This document shows positions 1 to 6,836 of a DNA stretch of 42,848 bases, in pieces (the first letter of the stretch is position 1; each line of letters starts with the position of its first letter). Source of the stretch: an uncultured Lachnospiraceae bacterium. Lineage in GTDB: Bacteria; Bacillota; Clostridia; Lachnospirales; Lachnospiraceae. The DNA lies in assembly GCA_947625875.1 (NCBI GenBank), contig CANQQG010000017.1:1-42848 (forward strand), given 5' to 3'. Below the pieces are notes generated by a model. It had not been told where the DNA came from. It searched no databases and was given only the letters and a program-made list of their open reading frames with translations. The translations under genes and the position numbers were made by a program.

Positions 1-78
<78 letters not shown>

Positions 79-190
79 AAAGTTCCGTCCCGCCAAAAAT
101 GCGCTTGGCTTAACGTTTCTGCGTTTTCTTCTTCACTGTTCCGGTCCGCTCACGCGTGGAATGAATCCCATGCGCTTCGCTGTGTCCGTT

Positions 191-215
191 CCATAAAAGC
201 GAAATGCTTTTATGG
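191..215 (-). other. Perfect hairpin in the rRNA leader
   Basis: Positions 191-200 and 206-215 are exact reverse complements (10 bp stem, 5-base loop). The hairpin lies in the transcribed leader between promoter P2 and 16S. No T-run follows it on the minus strand, so it is unlikely to be a terminator. It may be a pre-rRNA processing or antitermination element (inference). Apart from this hairpin, I recognise nothing else in the leader from 79 to 349. Confidence 0.5.
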
Positions 216-349
216 CAAAATCCACTCTTTTTCCGATTGACTTTTCCTTTATAAAGTTGCGTCAACCGGCTTGTCAGAATCTTTCAAGGTTTTGTTCTTA
301 TTCCACTGTTCAGTTATCAATGTGCGCCTGCCGCAACGGCAACTCTGAT

Positions 350-378
350 ATCATATCAGGCTTTTTGCCGTTTGTCAA
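350..378 (-). promoter_or_regulatory. rrn promoter P2
   Basis: On the minus strand, a perfect -35 box TTGACA (373-378) is followed after a 17-base spacer by -10 TATGAT (350-355). It points at 16S and lies about 270 bases upstream of it. It is the second of two near-consensus promoters, as is usual for rRNA operons. Confidence 0.85.
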
Positions 379-439
379 CAACTTTTTTGTTTCAAAATAT
401 TTTTTATATTTCAAAACGCTTTATTATCATAGCTGAATC

Positions 440-468
440 ATATTACCATATTTGTTAATTTTTGTCAA
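440..468 (-). promoter_or_regulatory. rrn promoter P1
   Basis: On the minus strand, a perfect -35 TTGACA (463-468), a 17-base spacer and -10 TAATAT (440-445) lie in a strongly AT-rich stretch. The -35 box begins just past the 3' end of tRNA-Ser(GGA), so the rRNA operon has its own promoters even if tRNA transcripts read into it. Confidence 0.85.
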
Positions 469-495
469 TATTTTTTTGTAATATTTTCCAGTAAG

Positions 496-585
496 CGGAG
501 AAGGAGGGATTTGAACCCTCGCGCCGCTGTTAACGACCTGCACCCTTTCCAGGGGTGTCCCTTCGGCCAGCTTGGGTACTTCTCC
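496..585 (-). tRNA. tRNA-Ser (anticodon GGA)
   Basis: The 90-base class II tRNA has a 7 bp acceptor stem (GGAGAAG with CTTCTCC), discriminator G, and a T-arm with GGTTCAAATCC. It has a long variable arm, and the anticodon loop CTGGAAA gives GGA, which reads UCC/UCU. The long variable arm and the G discriminator are serine hallmarks. The CCA tail is not encoded, so CCA must be added after 3' processing. No separate promoter is evident in the 213 bases upstream (586-798), so it is probably cotranscribed with tRNA-Ser(TGA). Confidence 0.97.
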
Positions 586-732
586 ATAGCTGCTCAAATA
601 CGAGCTTTTTGTTTTTCAGACTCCGCATGAGTCTTTTTGAAATCCTGCCCCGCTTCTGCAGACGCTTTGGTTTCCATGCCTGCGGAAATGGCTCGTCTTT
701 CTTTCCCTGTGATTCCGTCTTTACAGACAGAA

Positions 733-756
733 GAAAGAATTCTGCTGAATTCTTTC
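733..756 (-). other. Inverted repeat between the two tRNA-Ser genes
   Basis: A 10-base inverted repeat (733-742 with 747-756) encloses a 4-base loop, and on the minus strand a T/C-rich stretch follows. It could weakly terminate or process the tRNA-Ser(TGA) transcript, but the AT-rich stem is weak and there is no clean T-run. I see no gene in 586-798. Confidence 0.3.
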
Positions 757-780
757 TTTCACATTTTTAATATTTCATCT

Positions 781-798
781 TTTGGCGTTGCCGCCAAA
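781..798 (-). other. Hairpin abutting the tRNA-Ser(TGA) 3' end
   Basis: A perfect 7 bp stem (781-787 with 792-798) and 4-base loop lies directly next to the discriminator base of tRNA-Ser(TGA). It follows the tRNA in the transcript. No T-run follows, so a role in 3' trailer processing is more likely than termination (inference). Confidence 0.4.
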
Positions 799-884
799 CG
801 GAGAGGATGGGATTCGAACCCATGTGCCCTTGCGGACAAACGGTTTTCAAGACCGCCTCGTTATGACCACTTCGATACCTCTCC
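799..884 (-). tRNA. tRNA-Ser (anticodon TGA)
   Basis: The 86-base class II tRNA has a 7 bp acceptor stem (GGAGAGG with CCTCTCC), discriminator G and the T-arm GGTTCGAATCC. It has a long variable arm, and the anticodon loop CTTGAAA gives TGA, which reads UCA and probably other UCN codons. CCA is not encoded. A strong promoter lies 31 bases upstream, at 915-943. Confidence 0.97.
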
Positions 885-914
885 ATATTGTCGCGTTTAA
901 TCAACGCAAGAAAT

Positions 915-943
915 ATAATACCAGCCACAACGCTGAATGTCAA
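915..943 (-). promoter_or_regulatory. Promoter of the tRNA-Ser unit
   Basis: On the minus strand, a perfect -35 TTGACA (938-943), a 17-base spacer and -10 TATTAT (915-920) sit between the ispD stop codon and tRNA-Ser(TGA). It likely drives both serine tRNAs and may read into the rRNA operon. I saw no clear terminator for the upstream ispD transcript before this promoter. Confidence 0.88.
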
Positions 944-953
944 TACTCTTTTT

Positions 954-1679
954 TTAATTTTTATCAAAAAATTCGACCGGACGGTTACTTATAAAAGATG
1001 CTGCAACGTCCAGATCTTCGGGCGTTGTTATCTTTATATTCTGATAACTGCCCTCCACAAGTTTTACCCGCCTGCCCGCGATGCGTTCCAATACCATCGC
1101 ATCATCGGTAACGTCATTTATCCCTTTGTCTGTGACTGCCTGATACGCGGCATAGATCGTATTATAAGGAAATGTCTGCGGCGTCTGAATCGTCCAGACA
1201 TTTGCCCGCGGGGGCGTCTGAACAGAAAAACCGTCTGCGTCTGCAATTTTTACGGTGTCTTTTGACGGCATCGCCGCAATGCCGGAACCGTATTGTTTTG
1301 CCGCGTCTATGGTGCGCCCGATGATCTCCTGCGTGACGAACGGCCTTGCGCCGTCATGGATCAGGACAAGATCCGGAGCGTCTTGTTCCAGAGCGCGCAG
1401 GCCCTCGTATACTGATAAATAACGCTCGCTTCCGCCCGCGACGATTTTTTTCACTTTCCGGAAATTATATTTTTCCACAATCTGCGTACGGCAGTAGTCC
1501 CGCTCTTTTGCCCCGGTCACAAGCACAATCTCATCTACACAGCTTTTTTCAAATGTATGTAACGCATAACAAATCAGCGGATAGCCGTTTAACTGCATAT
1601 ACTGCTTCTGCATACTGCTGTTCATACGGCTTCCCCTGCCCGCCGCAAGTATAATGGCGGTATACGTTTCTTTTTTCAT
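954..1679 (-). CDS. ispD: 2-C-methyl-D-erythritol 4-phosphate cytidylyltransferase (IspD)
   Basis: IspD joins CTP and methylerythritol phosphate to form CDP-methylerythritol in the cytoplasmic MEP isoprenoid pathway. The 241-residue protein has the family length. It opens with the nucleotide-binding signature [15 protein letters not shown] (residues 9-23), then has the QKQY lysine motif and, further on, [11 protein letters not shown], and near the C-terminus ITTPEDL. Its ATG overlaps the tsaD stop by four bases (ATGA), so the two are translationally coupled. It is the last protein gene of the tRNA-modification block. A second IspD-fold protein at 24526-25260 lies in a polymer operon, so this copy is taken as the housekeeping enzyme. 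A TarI-like role here is less likely. Confidence 0.9.
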   Translation of the reverse strand: MKKETYTAIILAAGRGSRMNSSMQKQYMQLNGYPLICYALHTFEKSCVDEIVLVTGAKERDYCRTQIVEKYNFRKVKKIVAGGSERYLSVYEGLRALEQDAPDLVLIHDGARPFVTQEIIGRTIDAAKQYGSGIAAMPSKDTVKIADADGFSVQTPPRANVWTIQTPQTFPYNTIYAAYQAVTDKGINDVTDDAMVLERIAGRRVKLVEGSYQNIKITTPEDLDVAASFISNRPVEFFDKN

Positions 1680-2707
1680 CCGCGCTCTCCCAGTTTTAAA
1701 TTCGGTATCGCATTCAATGTCCAGTCATCCCGCCTGCCCGCTGAATATTCATAATATGCGGCAGCGCCGATCATTGCCGCATTGTCCGTACACAACCCCG
1801 GCGACGGGCAGTAAAAGCGAACGCCTCTTTGCCCGCAGGCCTTCCGGATGCTTTCCCGAAATGTCTGATTCGAAGCGACGCCGCCCGCAATCGCAAATTT
1901 ATCCGCGCCATATGCTTCGATCGCATGTACCGCGTTTCCGACCAGGACGTCTACGACCGCCTTTTGGAACGAGGCGGCCACATCCTCCTGTACAACCGGA
2001 ATGTTTTTCATCTGACAGCTGTTTAAATAGTTTAACACCGCTGATTTCAGCCCGCTGAAGGAAAAATCGTATTCACTGCCCGTCACTTTTGCGCGCGGAA
2101 ATGCAACCGCGTCCGGATTGCCCTTATGGGAGACCTGTTCTATTTTCGGCCCGCCCGGATAGCCAAGCCCGATCGCCCGCGCAACTTTATCAAACGCTTC
2201 CCCCGCCGCGTCGTCCCGTGTTCGCCCCAGGATCTCATAAACCCCGTAATCTTTTACCCGCACCAGATGCGTGTGCCCGCCGGAGACGACGAGGCATAAA
2301 AACGGCGGCTCAAGTTCTTTGTTTTCTATATAATTGGCGCTGATATGCCCTTCGATATGATGTATGCCGATCAATGGGAGCCCCGCCGCGTAAGCGATCG
2401 CTTTCGCCTCCGCCACGCCGACTAACAATGCCCCGACAAGCCCCGGCCCATATGTGACCGCAACCGCATCCATATCCGCAAGCGTCATGCCCGCTGCGTC
2501 AAGCGCCCGCGCGATCACCTGATTGATCCGCTCGATATGCTTGCGTGACGCAATCTCGGGCACAACGCCGCCATATAAGGTATGGATGTCGATCTGTGAG
2601 GATATGATATTGGATTTTACATCCCTGCCATTTATCACGACTGCCGCCGCTGTCTCATCACAGGAGCTTTCAATCGCCAGTATTTTTACCTCTTCCTGCA
2701 CGTTCAA
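1676..2707 (-). CDS. tsaD: tRNA N6-threonylcarbamoyltransferase TsaD
   Basis: TsaD transfers the threonylcarbamoyl group to A37 of ANN-decoding tRNAs, working with TsaB and TsaE, both encoded in this window. The 343-residue ASKHA-fold protein shows [16 protein letters not shown] (residues 9-24), the metal-binding HIEGH motif near 111-115 and VVSGGHTHL. The C-terminal part carries [10 protein letters not shown] and CTDNAAMIG, all typical of the family. The first codon appears to be TTG at 2707, ten bases after a GGAGG site; no in-frame ATG fits the conserved N-terminus, so a non-ATG start is likely. The gene follows a 195-residue unknown after 44 bases and overlaps ispD. Confidence 0.96.
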   Translation of the reverse strand: MNVQEEVKILAIESSCDETAAAVVINGRDVKSNIISSQIDIHTLYGGVVPEIASRKHIERINQVIARALDAAGMTLADMDAVAVTYGPGLVGALLVGVAEAKAIAYAAGLPLIGIHHIEGHISANYIENKELEPPFLCLVVSGGHTHLVRVKDYGVYEILGRTRDDAAGEAFDKVARAIGLGYPGGPKIEQVSHKGNPDAVAFPRAKVTGSEYDFSFSGLKSAVLNYLNSCQMKNIPVVQEDVAASFQKAVVDVLVGNAVHAIEAYGADKFAIAGGVASNQTFRESIRKACGQRGVRFYCPSPGLCTDNAAMIGAAAYYEYSAGRRDDWTLNAIPNLKLGERG

Positions 2708-2751
2708 TCTTATTATGCCTCCATTTTGTCCTTTTCCCGCCTGTATGGGCG

Positions 2752-3339
2752 TCAGGACGCTTCATCACTTGCTTTTTCACTGTTGATCAGATAAAATGCC
2801 AGAATTTTCCAGTTCCCTTTGTCGTCTTTGCGCAGCAGGAACCGCTGGTACGACCTCGTAAAGTCCGACTTGCCCTCTTTCATAAAGTATATGGTCTCCA
2901 CGTATGCGCATTTCCTGCCCTCAATTTCCTGATATACGACCTCATCTGTGTCGCATACGCTCGTCTGCATGATCTGCTGCGACTCCTCTTTAAACGACGC
3001 GATCTCCCTGCGGAACTGCTGCGCGTACTCCTGCTCCGGATTTTGCTCTAACAGCTCCTCGTCCATCAATGCGCGCGCCTGTGACGCCAGTTTGGAAAAA
3101 TCGCTGTCATCATAATCGCCCGCATACGCACACTCAACAATGCGGTTATAAAATTTCATGACCTCGCGCGGCGTCGGCGGATACGCGTTTTCCAGATCTT
3201 TTGAGACCACTTCGTCTAATTCGGTCACTTCCACATTATCTTCCGCCGACGCGCTTTGCCGGTTTGACAGATAAAAATAATAACCCCCGATCAGCCCTAT
3301 GAAAACAACCGCCAAAACAATGATCTTTAAATTCTTCAT
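2752..3339 (-). CDS. Membrane-anchored protein of unknown function
   Basis: The 195-residue protein has an N-terminal hydrophobic segment (about residues 5-23) preceded by lysines, then an acidic soluble region that should lie outside the membrane. The first conserved-looking block is around [15 protein letters not shown]. The C-terminal half is beta-rich and ends in a pattern ([19 protein letters not shown]) resembling NTF2-like or lipoprotein-type domains. It resembles small conserved proteins seen beside tsaD in Lachnospiraceae (possibly DUF6715; from memory, not checked). The ATG follows a GGAGGGG site. It sits between rnz (21 bases) and tsaD (44 bases), so it is probably in their operon. 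Function is not known. Confidence 0.75.
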   Translation of the reverse strand: MKNLKIIVLAVVFIGLIGGYYFYLSNRQSASAEDNVEVTELDEVVSKDLENAYPPTPREVMKFYNRIVECAYAGDYDDSDFSKLASQARALMDEELLEQNPEQEYAQQFRREIASFKEESQQIMQTSVCDTDEVVYQEIEGRKCAYVETIYFMKEGKSDFTRSYQRFLLRKDDKGNWKILAFYLINSEKASDEAS

Positions 3340-3360
3340 CGCTTCCCCTCCTTCTTCCTT

Positions 3361-4272
3361 TTACTCATCTGCAAAATTCAGTTCTTTCATTTTTCCGTCT
3401 TTGCCAAGATATGCGTTCTCAAAAATACTGCGCACCTTTGGCATATAATCCTCGCCTCTCACGAGCGACGGCGAAAAATGCGTGAGCCATAATTCCTCCG
3501 CCCCTGCATCCTTTGCGATATGCGCCGCTTCATAAAAGGTCATGTGCTTATATTGTTTTGCTTTTTCCAGCTTTTCTTTTTCCGCATACATCCCCTCGCA
3601 GATCAAAAGATCGGAACCGGCGGCATTCCTTACCAGGGATTCCGTCGGCCGGGTGTCTGTGCAGTAAGTCACCTTTAAGCCTTTGCGGGCCGCCCCCATA
3701 ACCATATCCGGCGTAAACTGTTTCCCTTCGTATGCAACCGTCTCTCCTTTTTGCAGGACGCCCCAGTAATTTTTCGGTATCCCGCACGCTTCCGCCCGCT
3801 CTACGCTGAAACGGCCCTGCCGCCGGATATCAATCGTATATCCATAGCATATGACGTTATGGTTGACGCGGAATGCCGTAATTTCGTAACCGAACAGGGA
3901 AAATTTCTGCTCCGGCTCTGTAATTTCCAGAAAGCGAATGTCAAACGGCAGCTCAGGCGCAATCATGCGCAGCGCGGATACGACGCGCTCAAGGCCCTTT
4001 GGCCCGATCAGCGTAAGCGGCTCCGTACGCTCCGCATTTCCCATCGTAAGCAGCATCCCCGGCAGCCCGCTGATATGGTCCGCATGGTAATGGGTAAAAC
4101 AGATGATATCGATCGGCTTAAAGCTCCAGCCGCATTTTTTCACAGCGATCTGCGTCCCCTCCCCGCAATCGACCATAAGGTTGCTGCCGTTGTATCTGGT
4201 CATCAATGACGTCAGCCACCGATGCGGGAGCGGCATCATGCCGCCCGTCCCAAGCAAACATACATCTAACAT
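3361..4272 (-). CDS. rnz: Ribonuclease Z
   Basis: RNase Z cuts the 3' trailer from tRNA precursors that lack an encoded CCA. The 303-residue metallo-beta-lactamase-fold protein is of normal length for the short form. It carries the zinc motif THYHADH near residues 60-66 and an N-terminal LGTGGMMPLPHR segment. It also has VNHNVICYGY near 137-146, YCTDTRPTE (metal-ligand Asp) near 203-211 and a C-terminal LTHFSP. ATG is preceded by AGGAG at six bases. It lies 39 bases after the small Cys-rich gene and 21 bases before the membrane-anchored unknown. Both serine tRNAs in this window lack CCA and would be substrates (inference). Confidence 0.93.
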   Translation of the reverse strand: MLDVCLLGTGGMMPLPHRWLTSLMTRYNGSNLMVDCGEGTQIAVKKCGWSFKPIDIICFTHYHADHISGLPGMLLTMGNAERTEPLTLIGPKGLERVVSALRMIAPELPFDIRFLEITEPEQKFSLFGYEITAFRVNHNVICYGYTIDIRRQGRFSVERAEACGIPKNYWGVLQKGETVAYEGKQFTPDMVMGAARKGLKVTYCTDTRPTESLVRNAAGSDLLICEGMYAEKEKLEKAKQYKHMTFYEAAHIAKDAGAEELWLTHFSPSLVRGEDYMPKVRSIFENAYLGKDGKMKELNFADE

Positions 4273-4311
4273 TCCTGACTCCTTTACCTGTAACGATTTA
4301 TCGCTTTCTCT

Positions 4312-4536
4312 TTATAACAACTCTGTCTGCTCCGACTCCTGCGGCGGGATCCGAAAAGACCGCACCCATGCTTCAAAACAGCCCTCGCAGATGTTCATGC
4401 TCTGGCGCGTGCCGTCTTTGTGGGAAAAATATCCCCACGTTTTGTGAATCTCCACGTAATCCTCCATGCAGACGGCGTTGCCGCCATTTACGGAAAGTTC
4501 CTTTCCACAACAGTTGCAGCGTATGATTTTTTCCAT
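4312..4536 (-). CDS. Small Cys-rich (probable zinc-ribbon) protein
   Basis: The 74-residue protein has cysteines at 7, 9 and 10, and a second pair CEGC at 50-53, spaced like a zinc ribbon or small zinc-binding fold. The middle is aromatic and polar. No enzyme motif is visible. A GGGAGG site seven bases before the ATG supports real translation. It sits between rimI and rnz, all in one direction, so it may be cotranscribed with them. Role unknown; a nucleic-acid or protein-interaction role is only a guess. Confidence 0.7.
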   Translation of the reverse strand: MEKIIRCNCCGKELSVNGGNAVCMEDYVEIHKTWGYFSHKDGTRQSMNICEGCFEAWVRSFRIPPQESEQTELL

Positions 4537-4581
4537 AATATCCTCCCGTTCCGCTATCGTGTCCCTTCCTGCTACGTGGAT

Positions 4582-4587
4582 ATTATA
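4582..4587 (-). promoter_or_regulatory. Possible internal -10 element upstream of the Cys-rich gene
   Basis: In the 108-base gap between rimI and the Cys-rich gene, the minus strand holds a perfect TATAAT at 4582-4587, about 46 bases before the ATG. The -35 region is poor: a short GC-rich palindrome lies where the spacer would be. It is a weak promoter candidate that might uncouple the rnz-tsaD-ispD part from tsaE-tsaB-rimI. Confidence 0.35.
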
Positions 4588-4644
4588 ACGTCACCGCCCC
4601 GGCGGATACAGTGGGAATTGCTGGCTGTATGCGTTTCCCATTTA

Positions 4645-5109
4645 TCATTTATATCGCATCAAAAGCGCATCTTCTACAGGGTTTTTATAAAAATTTCTGC
4701 GCACGCCGCAATTTTGGAACCCGATCTTTTCATACAGACGGATCGCGGGGGCATTTGACGCCCGCACTTCTAAAAACAGCCGGGCGACGCCCCGCGTTTT
4801 TGCCTCATTGATCAATGTTTTCAGCATTTGTTCCGCAATGTGCCTGCGGCGGTATGCACCGGCAGTCGCCACGTTTGTGATCTCCCCTTCGTCCGCCGCG
4901 AGGTATACGCCGCAGTAACCCGCGACCTGGCCGTTTATGCAGGCGGCGTAAAAATATGCATAATTTAAAGAAAGGGCATCGGAAAACGCCTGCTCCGACC
5001 ACGGTTCGGAAAACGCCTCCCGCTCGATCGCCGCGATCTGCGGGATATGCGCCGCTTCCATCGGCACGATTTCAAGCCTGTTTTTTTCTGGTTTCCCCTG
5101 CGCTTCCAT
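4645..5109 (-). CDS. rimI: Ribosomal-protein S18 alanine N-acetyltransferase (RimI family)
   Basis: This is a GNAT-fold N-acetyltransferase of 154 residues, the normal RimI length. It shows the N-terminal IAAIEREAFSEPWS segment, ITNVATAGAYRRRHIAEQ (acetyl-CoA pyrophosphate-binding loop RRRHIA) and LEVRASNAPAIRLYEKIGF near the C-terminus. These are characteristic of RimI, which acetylates the N-terminus of ribosomal protein S18. The ATG directly abuts the tsaB stop codon, so translation is probably coupled. The tsaE-tsaB-rimI order is widespread in Firmicutes. The true substrate could be another protein. Confidence 0.9.
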   Translation of the reverse strand: MEAQGKPEKNRLEIVPMEAAHIPQIAAIEREAFSEPWSEQAFSDALSLNYAYFYAACINGQVAGYCGVYLAADEGEITNVATAGAYRRRHIAEQMLKTLINEAKTRGVARLFLEVRASNAPAIRLYEKIGFQNCGVRRNFYKNPVEDALLMRYK

Positions 5110-5823
5110 TTATGTCCGCTCCGATCCCAGGGACGCCTTCCGCTCGCGCTCCGCCTGCGACAGCCGCAGGTAATCCGGCCTGTGTTCCGCCGCCGTCTGT
5201 ATCCTGCCCGCGCGGTAATATTCCATCGCAAGCGCCGCGGACGCGGACGCGCGCTGTTTGTTCAGATGCGCCGGCGCAAAGGTATAGGACACGCCGCAGT
5301 GTTCCCTGATATAGGGCGCAAATACAGGGACGCCGTCCCCAAGAAACGTCACTTCCCTGCCAAGGGCGTTTATTTTTTCGATTATTTCCCCGATTCCGAC
5401 CGCGCACTGCGCAAGGACGGTGCGCATTTTATAGCCTTCAAAATCATAGAGCCCGGTATACGTCTGGTTTCTGCGCGCATCCATCAGCGGGCACACAAGA
5501 TACCGGCTACCCGCCAGATTGTATGCAATGCCGTCCACCGTAGGGATCTGAATCAGCGGCTTGTCCAGCGCAAAGCCAAGCCCTTTTGCTGTGGCGGATC
5601 CGATCCGCAGCCCCGTAAAAGAGCCGGGACCCCCCGCGACCGCGATCGCGTCGACCGTTTTTAAGTCGAGCTCGATCATGCGCGCGACCTCGTCCAGCAT
5701 TGGCAGGAGCGTCTGCGAATGCGTTTTTTTATAGTTTATGGTGTACTCGCCGAGCAGATTGTCATCTTCCACAACGGCAACGCTTGCCACCAGCCCGGAG
5801 CTGTCTATCGCCAGTATTTTCAT
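5110..5823 (-). CDS. tsaB: tRNA threonylcarbamoyladenosine synthesis protein TsaB
   Basis: TsaB is the non-catalytic partner of TsaD in t6A synthesis. The 237-residue protein begins MKILAIDSSGLVASVAVV and has THSQTLLPMLDEV and the highly typical VAGGPGSFTGLRIGSATAKG (around residues 62-81). The C-terminal half is more divergent, as in the family. It overlaps tsaE by four bases (ATGA) and abuts rimI, which indicates a tight operon. TsaD, its partner, lies about 2.4 kb further down the same strand rather than adjacent. Confidence 0.95.
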   Translation of the reverse strand: MKILAIDSSGLVASVAVVEDDNLLGEYTINYKKTHSQTLLPMLDEVARMIELDLKTVDAIAVAGGPGSFTGLRIGSATAKGLGFALDKPLIQIPTVDGIAYNLAGSRYLVCPLMDARRNQTYTGLYDFEGYKMRTVLAQCAVGIGEIIEKINALGREVTFLGDGVPVFAPYIREHCGVSYTFAPAHLNKQRASASAALAMEYYRAGRIQTAAEHRPDYLRLSQAERERKASLGSERT

Positions 5824-6263
5824 TCCGCTTCTCCCCGCCCTTTCCGCTCAACTGTGATCCGGCGGTAATCAAAGCCTTTTTCCGGATCCTTTTCGATCGT
5901 TATCCGCCAGTAATCCGGCGGCAGCAGCTCTTTGATATAATCCGCCCATTCTATGACGGTAAGCCCGTCCCCGTAAAAATAATCTTCGTAACCGATCTCG
6001 TCCATTTCTTCCACATCGGCAATCCGGTATACGTCAAAATGGTACAGGGGCATAACGCCGCCCCCGTAAACCTGTACAATGGTAAATGTCGGGCTGCTCA
6101 CCGGCTCTGTGACGCCAAGCCCCGCGGCAACGCCCTGTGTAAACGCCGTCTTGCCCGCGCCCAGCCCGCCGTCCAGAGTATAGATGCTGCCCGGCTTTGC
6201 CTGCTGCGCTAATTTTTTTCCCAACTGCGCGGTCTCTTCCGCAGAATATGTCTCATAAACCAT
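5820..6263 (-). CDS. tsaE: tRNA threonylcarbamoyladenosine synthesis ATPase TsaE
   Basis: TsaE is the P-loop ATPase that resets the TsaB-TsaD complex in the t6A pathway. The 147-residue protein has the family length, a Walker A motif GGLGAGKT (residues 32-39), and SSPTFTIVQVY. It also has the YHFDVYRI motif and VIEWADYI, all conserved in the family. The start is the ATG at 6263, with AGAGG upstream. It follows the YcxB-like gene after 15 bases and overlaps tsaB, so the promoter at 6797-6825 probably drives all of them. Confidence 0.95.
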   Translation of the reverse strand: MVYETYSAEETAQLGKKLAQQAKPGSIYTLDGGLGAGKTAFTQGVAAGLGVTEPVSSPTFTIVQVYGGGVMPLYHFDVYRIADVEEMDEIGYEDYFYGDGLTVIEWADYIKELLPPDYWRITIEKDPEKGFDYRRITVERKGRGEAE

Positions 6264-6278
6264 GCCAAACCTCTGTTT

Positions 6279-6776
6279 TTATTTTAATTTCAGCCTGTAC
6301 GCCTCAAGATGCGCCTGCGCAAGCTGCGTGATCGCGCCGTACTGCCCCGCCGCCTGATCCCTCGGAATGATAAAGGCGTTGCGCGGGTTCATGCACACAA
6401 GAATATTGTGCTTTGTCACGACGAAGCGGTAAACCTGCTCCCATGCGAGCGTGGAAGACGCTTCCCCCTGCGAGGTCGTCACGCCGGCGTCATCAATTAC
6501 ATAATGCAGGCTGCGGCTCAGTACGGGCGAGGAATGCACCTGCTGCCTGGAGCGCAGGTAAAGCGTCCCCGGAATATAGAGGATAAACAGCGCGCCGAGC
6601 GCACTGTATAACGCCGTATAGACCGGCCCCGTCCTGTCCCATGCGCGGCAGGCCATCACAAATGCGACGCCTGCCATGATAAGCGCAAAATAGCCGGAAA
6701 AGGACGTATAGGCATAATACATATTGTAGCGGTACATATCGACCGTTTTTAACTGAACGTCTAATTCTGCTTTCAT
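6279..6776 (-). CDS. YcxB-like membrane protein
   Basis: The protein is 165 residues from the ATG at 6776, which is chosen because AAGGTGG lies six bases upstream; a longer reading frame to 6806 would begin inside the promoter. Two hydrophobic segments (about residues 24-45 and 56-78) are followed by a soluble C-terminal part. That part contains YVIDDAGVTTSQGEASSTL, AWEQVYRFVVTKHNILVCM and AFIIPRD. This matches the YcxB-like C-terminal domain, which resembles a PH-like fold on a two-helix membrane anchor. No function is established. It is the first gene after the internal promoter and lies 15 bases before tsaE. Confidence 0.75.
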   Translation of the reverse strand: MKAELDVQLKTVDMYRYNMYYAYTSFSGYFALIMAGVAFVMACRAWDRTGPVYTALYSALGALFILYIPGTLYLRSRQQVHSSPVLSRSLHYVIDDAGVTTSQGEASSTLAWEQVYRFVVTKHNILVCMNPRNAFIIPRDQAAGQYGAITQLAQAHLEAYRLKLK

Positions 6777-6796
6777 GTCATTCCACCTTTTGCTAT

Positions 6797-6825
6797 AGTA
6801 TAACATCTTTTCGGACAGGAAACAA
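6797..6825 (-). promoter_or_regulatory. Promoter for the YcxB-like/tsaEB/rimI unit
   Basis: On the minus strand, TTGTTT (6820-6825), a 17-base spacer and TATACT (6797-6802) lie in the 60-base gap after the jetC stop. It gives the essential t6A genes a promoter independent of the Wadjet operon. Confidence 0.7.
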
Positions 6826-6836
6826 CGGGGTTTTCA

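Noticed and set aside
637-967. Open frames of 66-87 codons on both strands across the tRNA-Ser(TGA) gene
   Set aside because: They overlap a clear tRNA and its promoter and have no ribosome-binding site or protein-like sequence.
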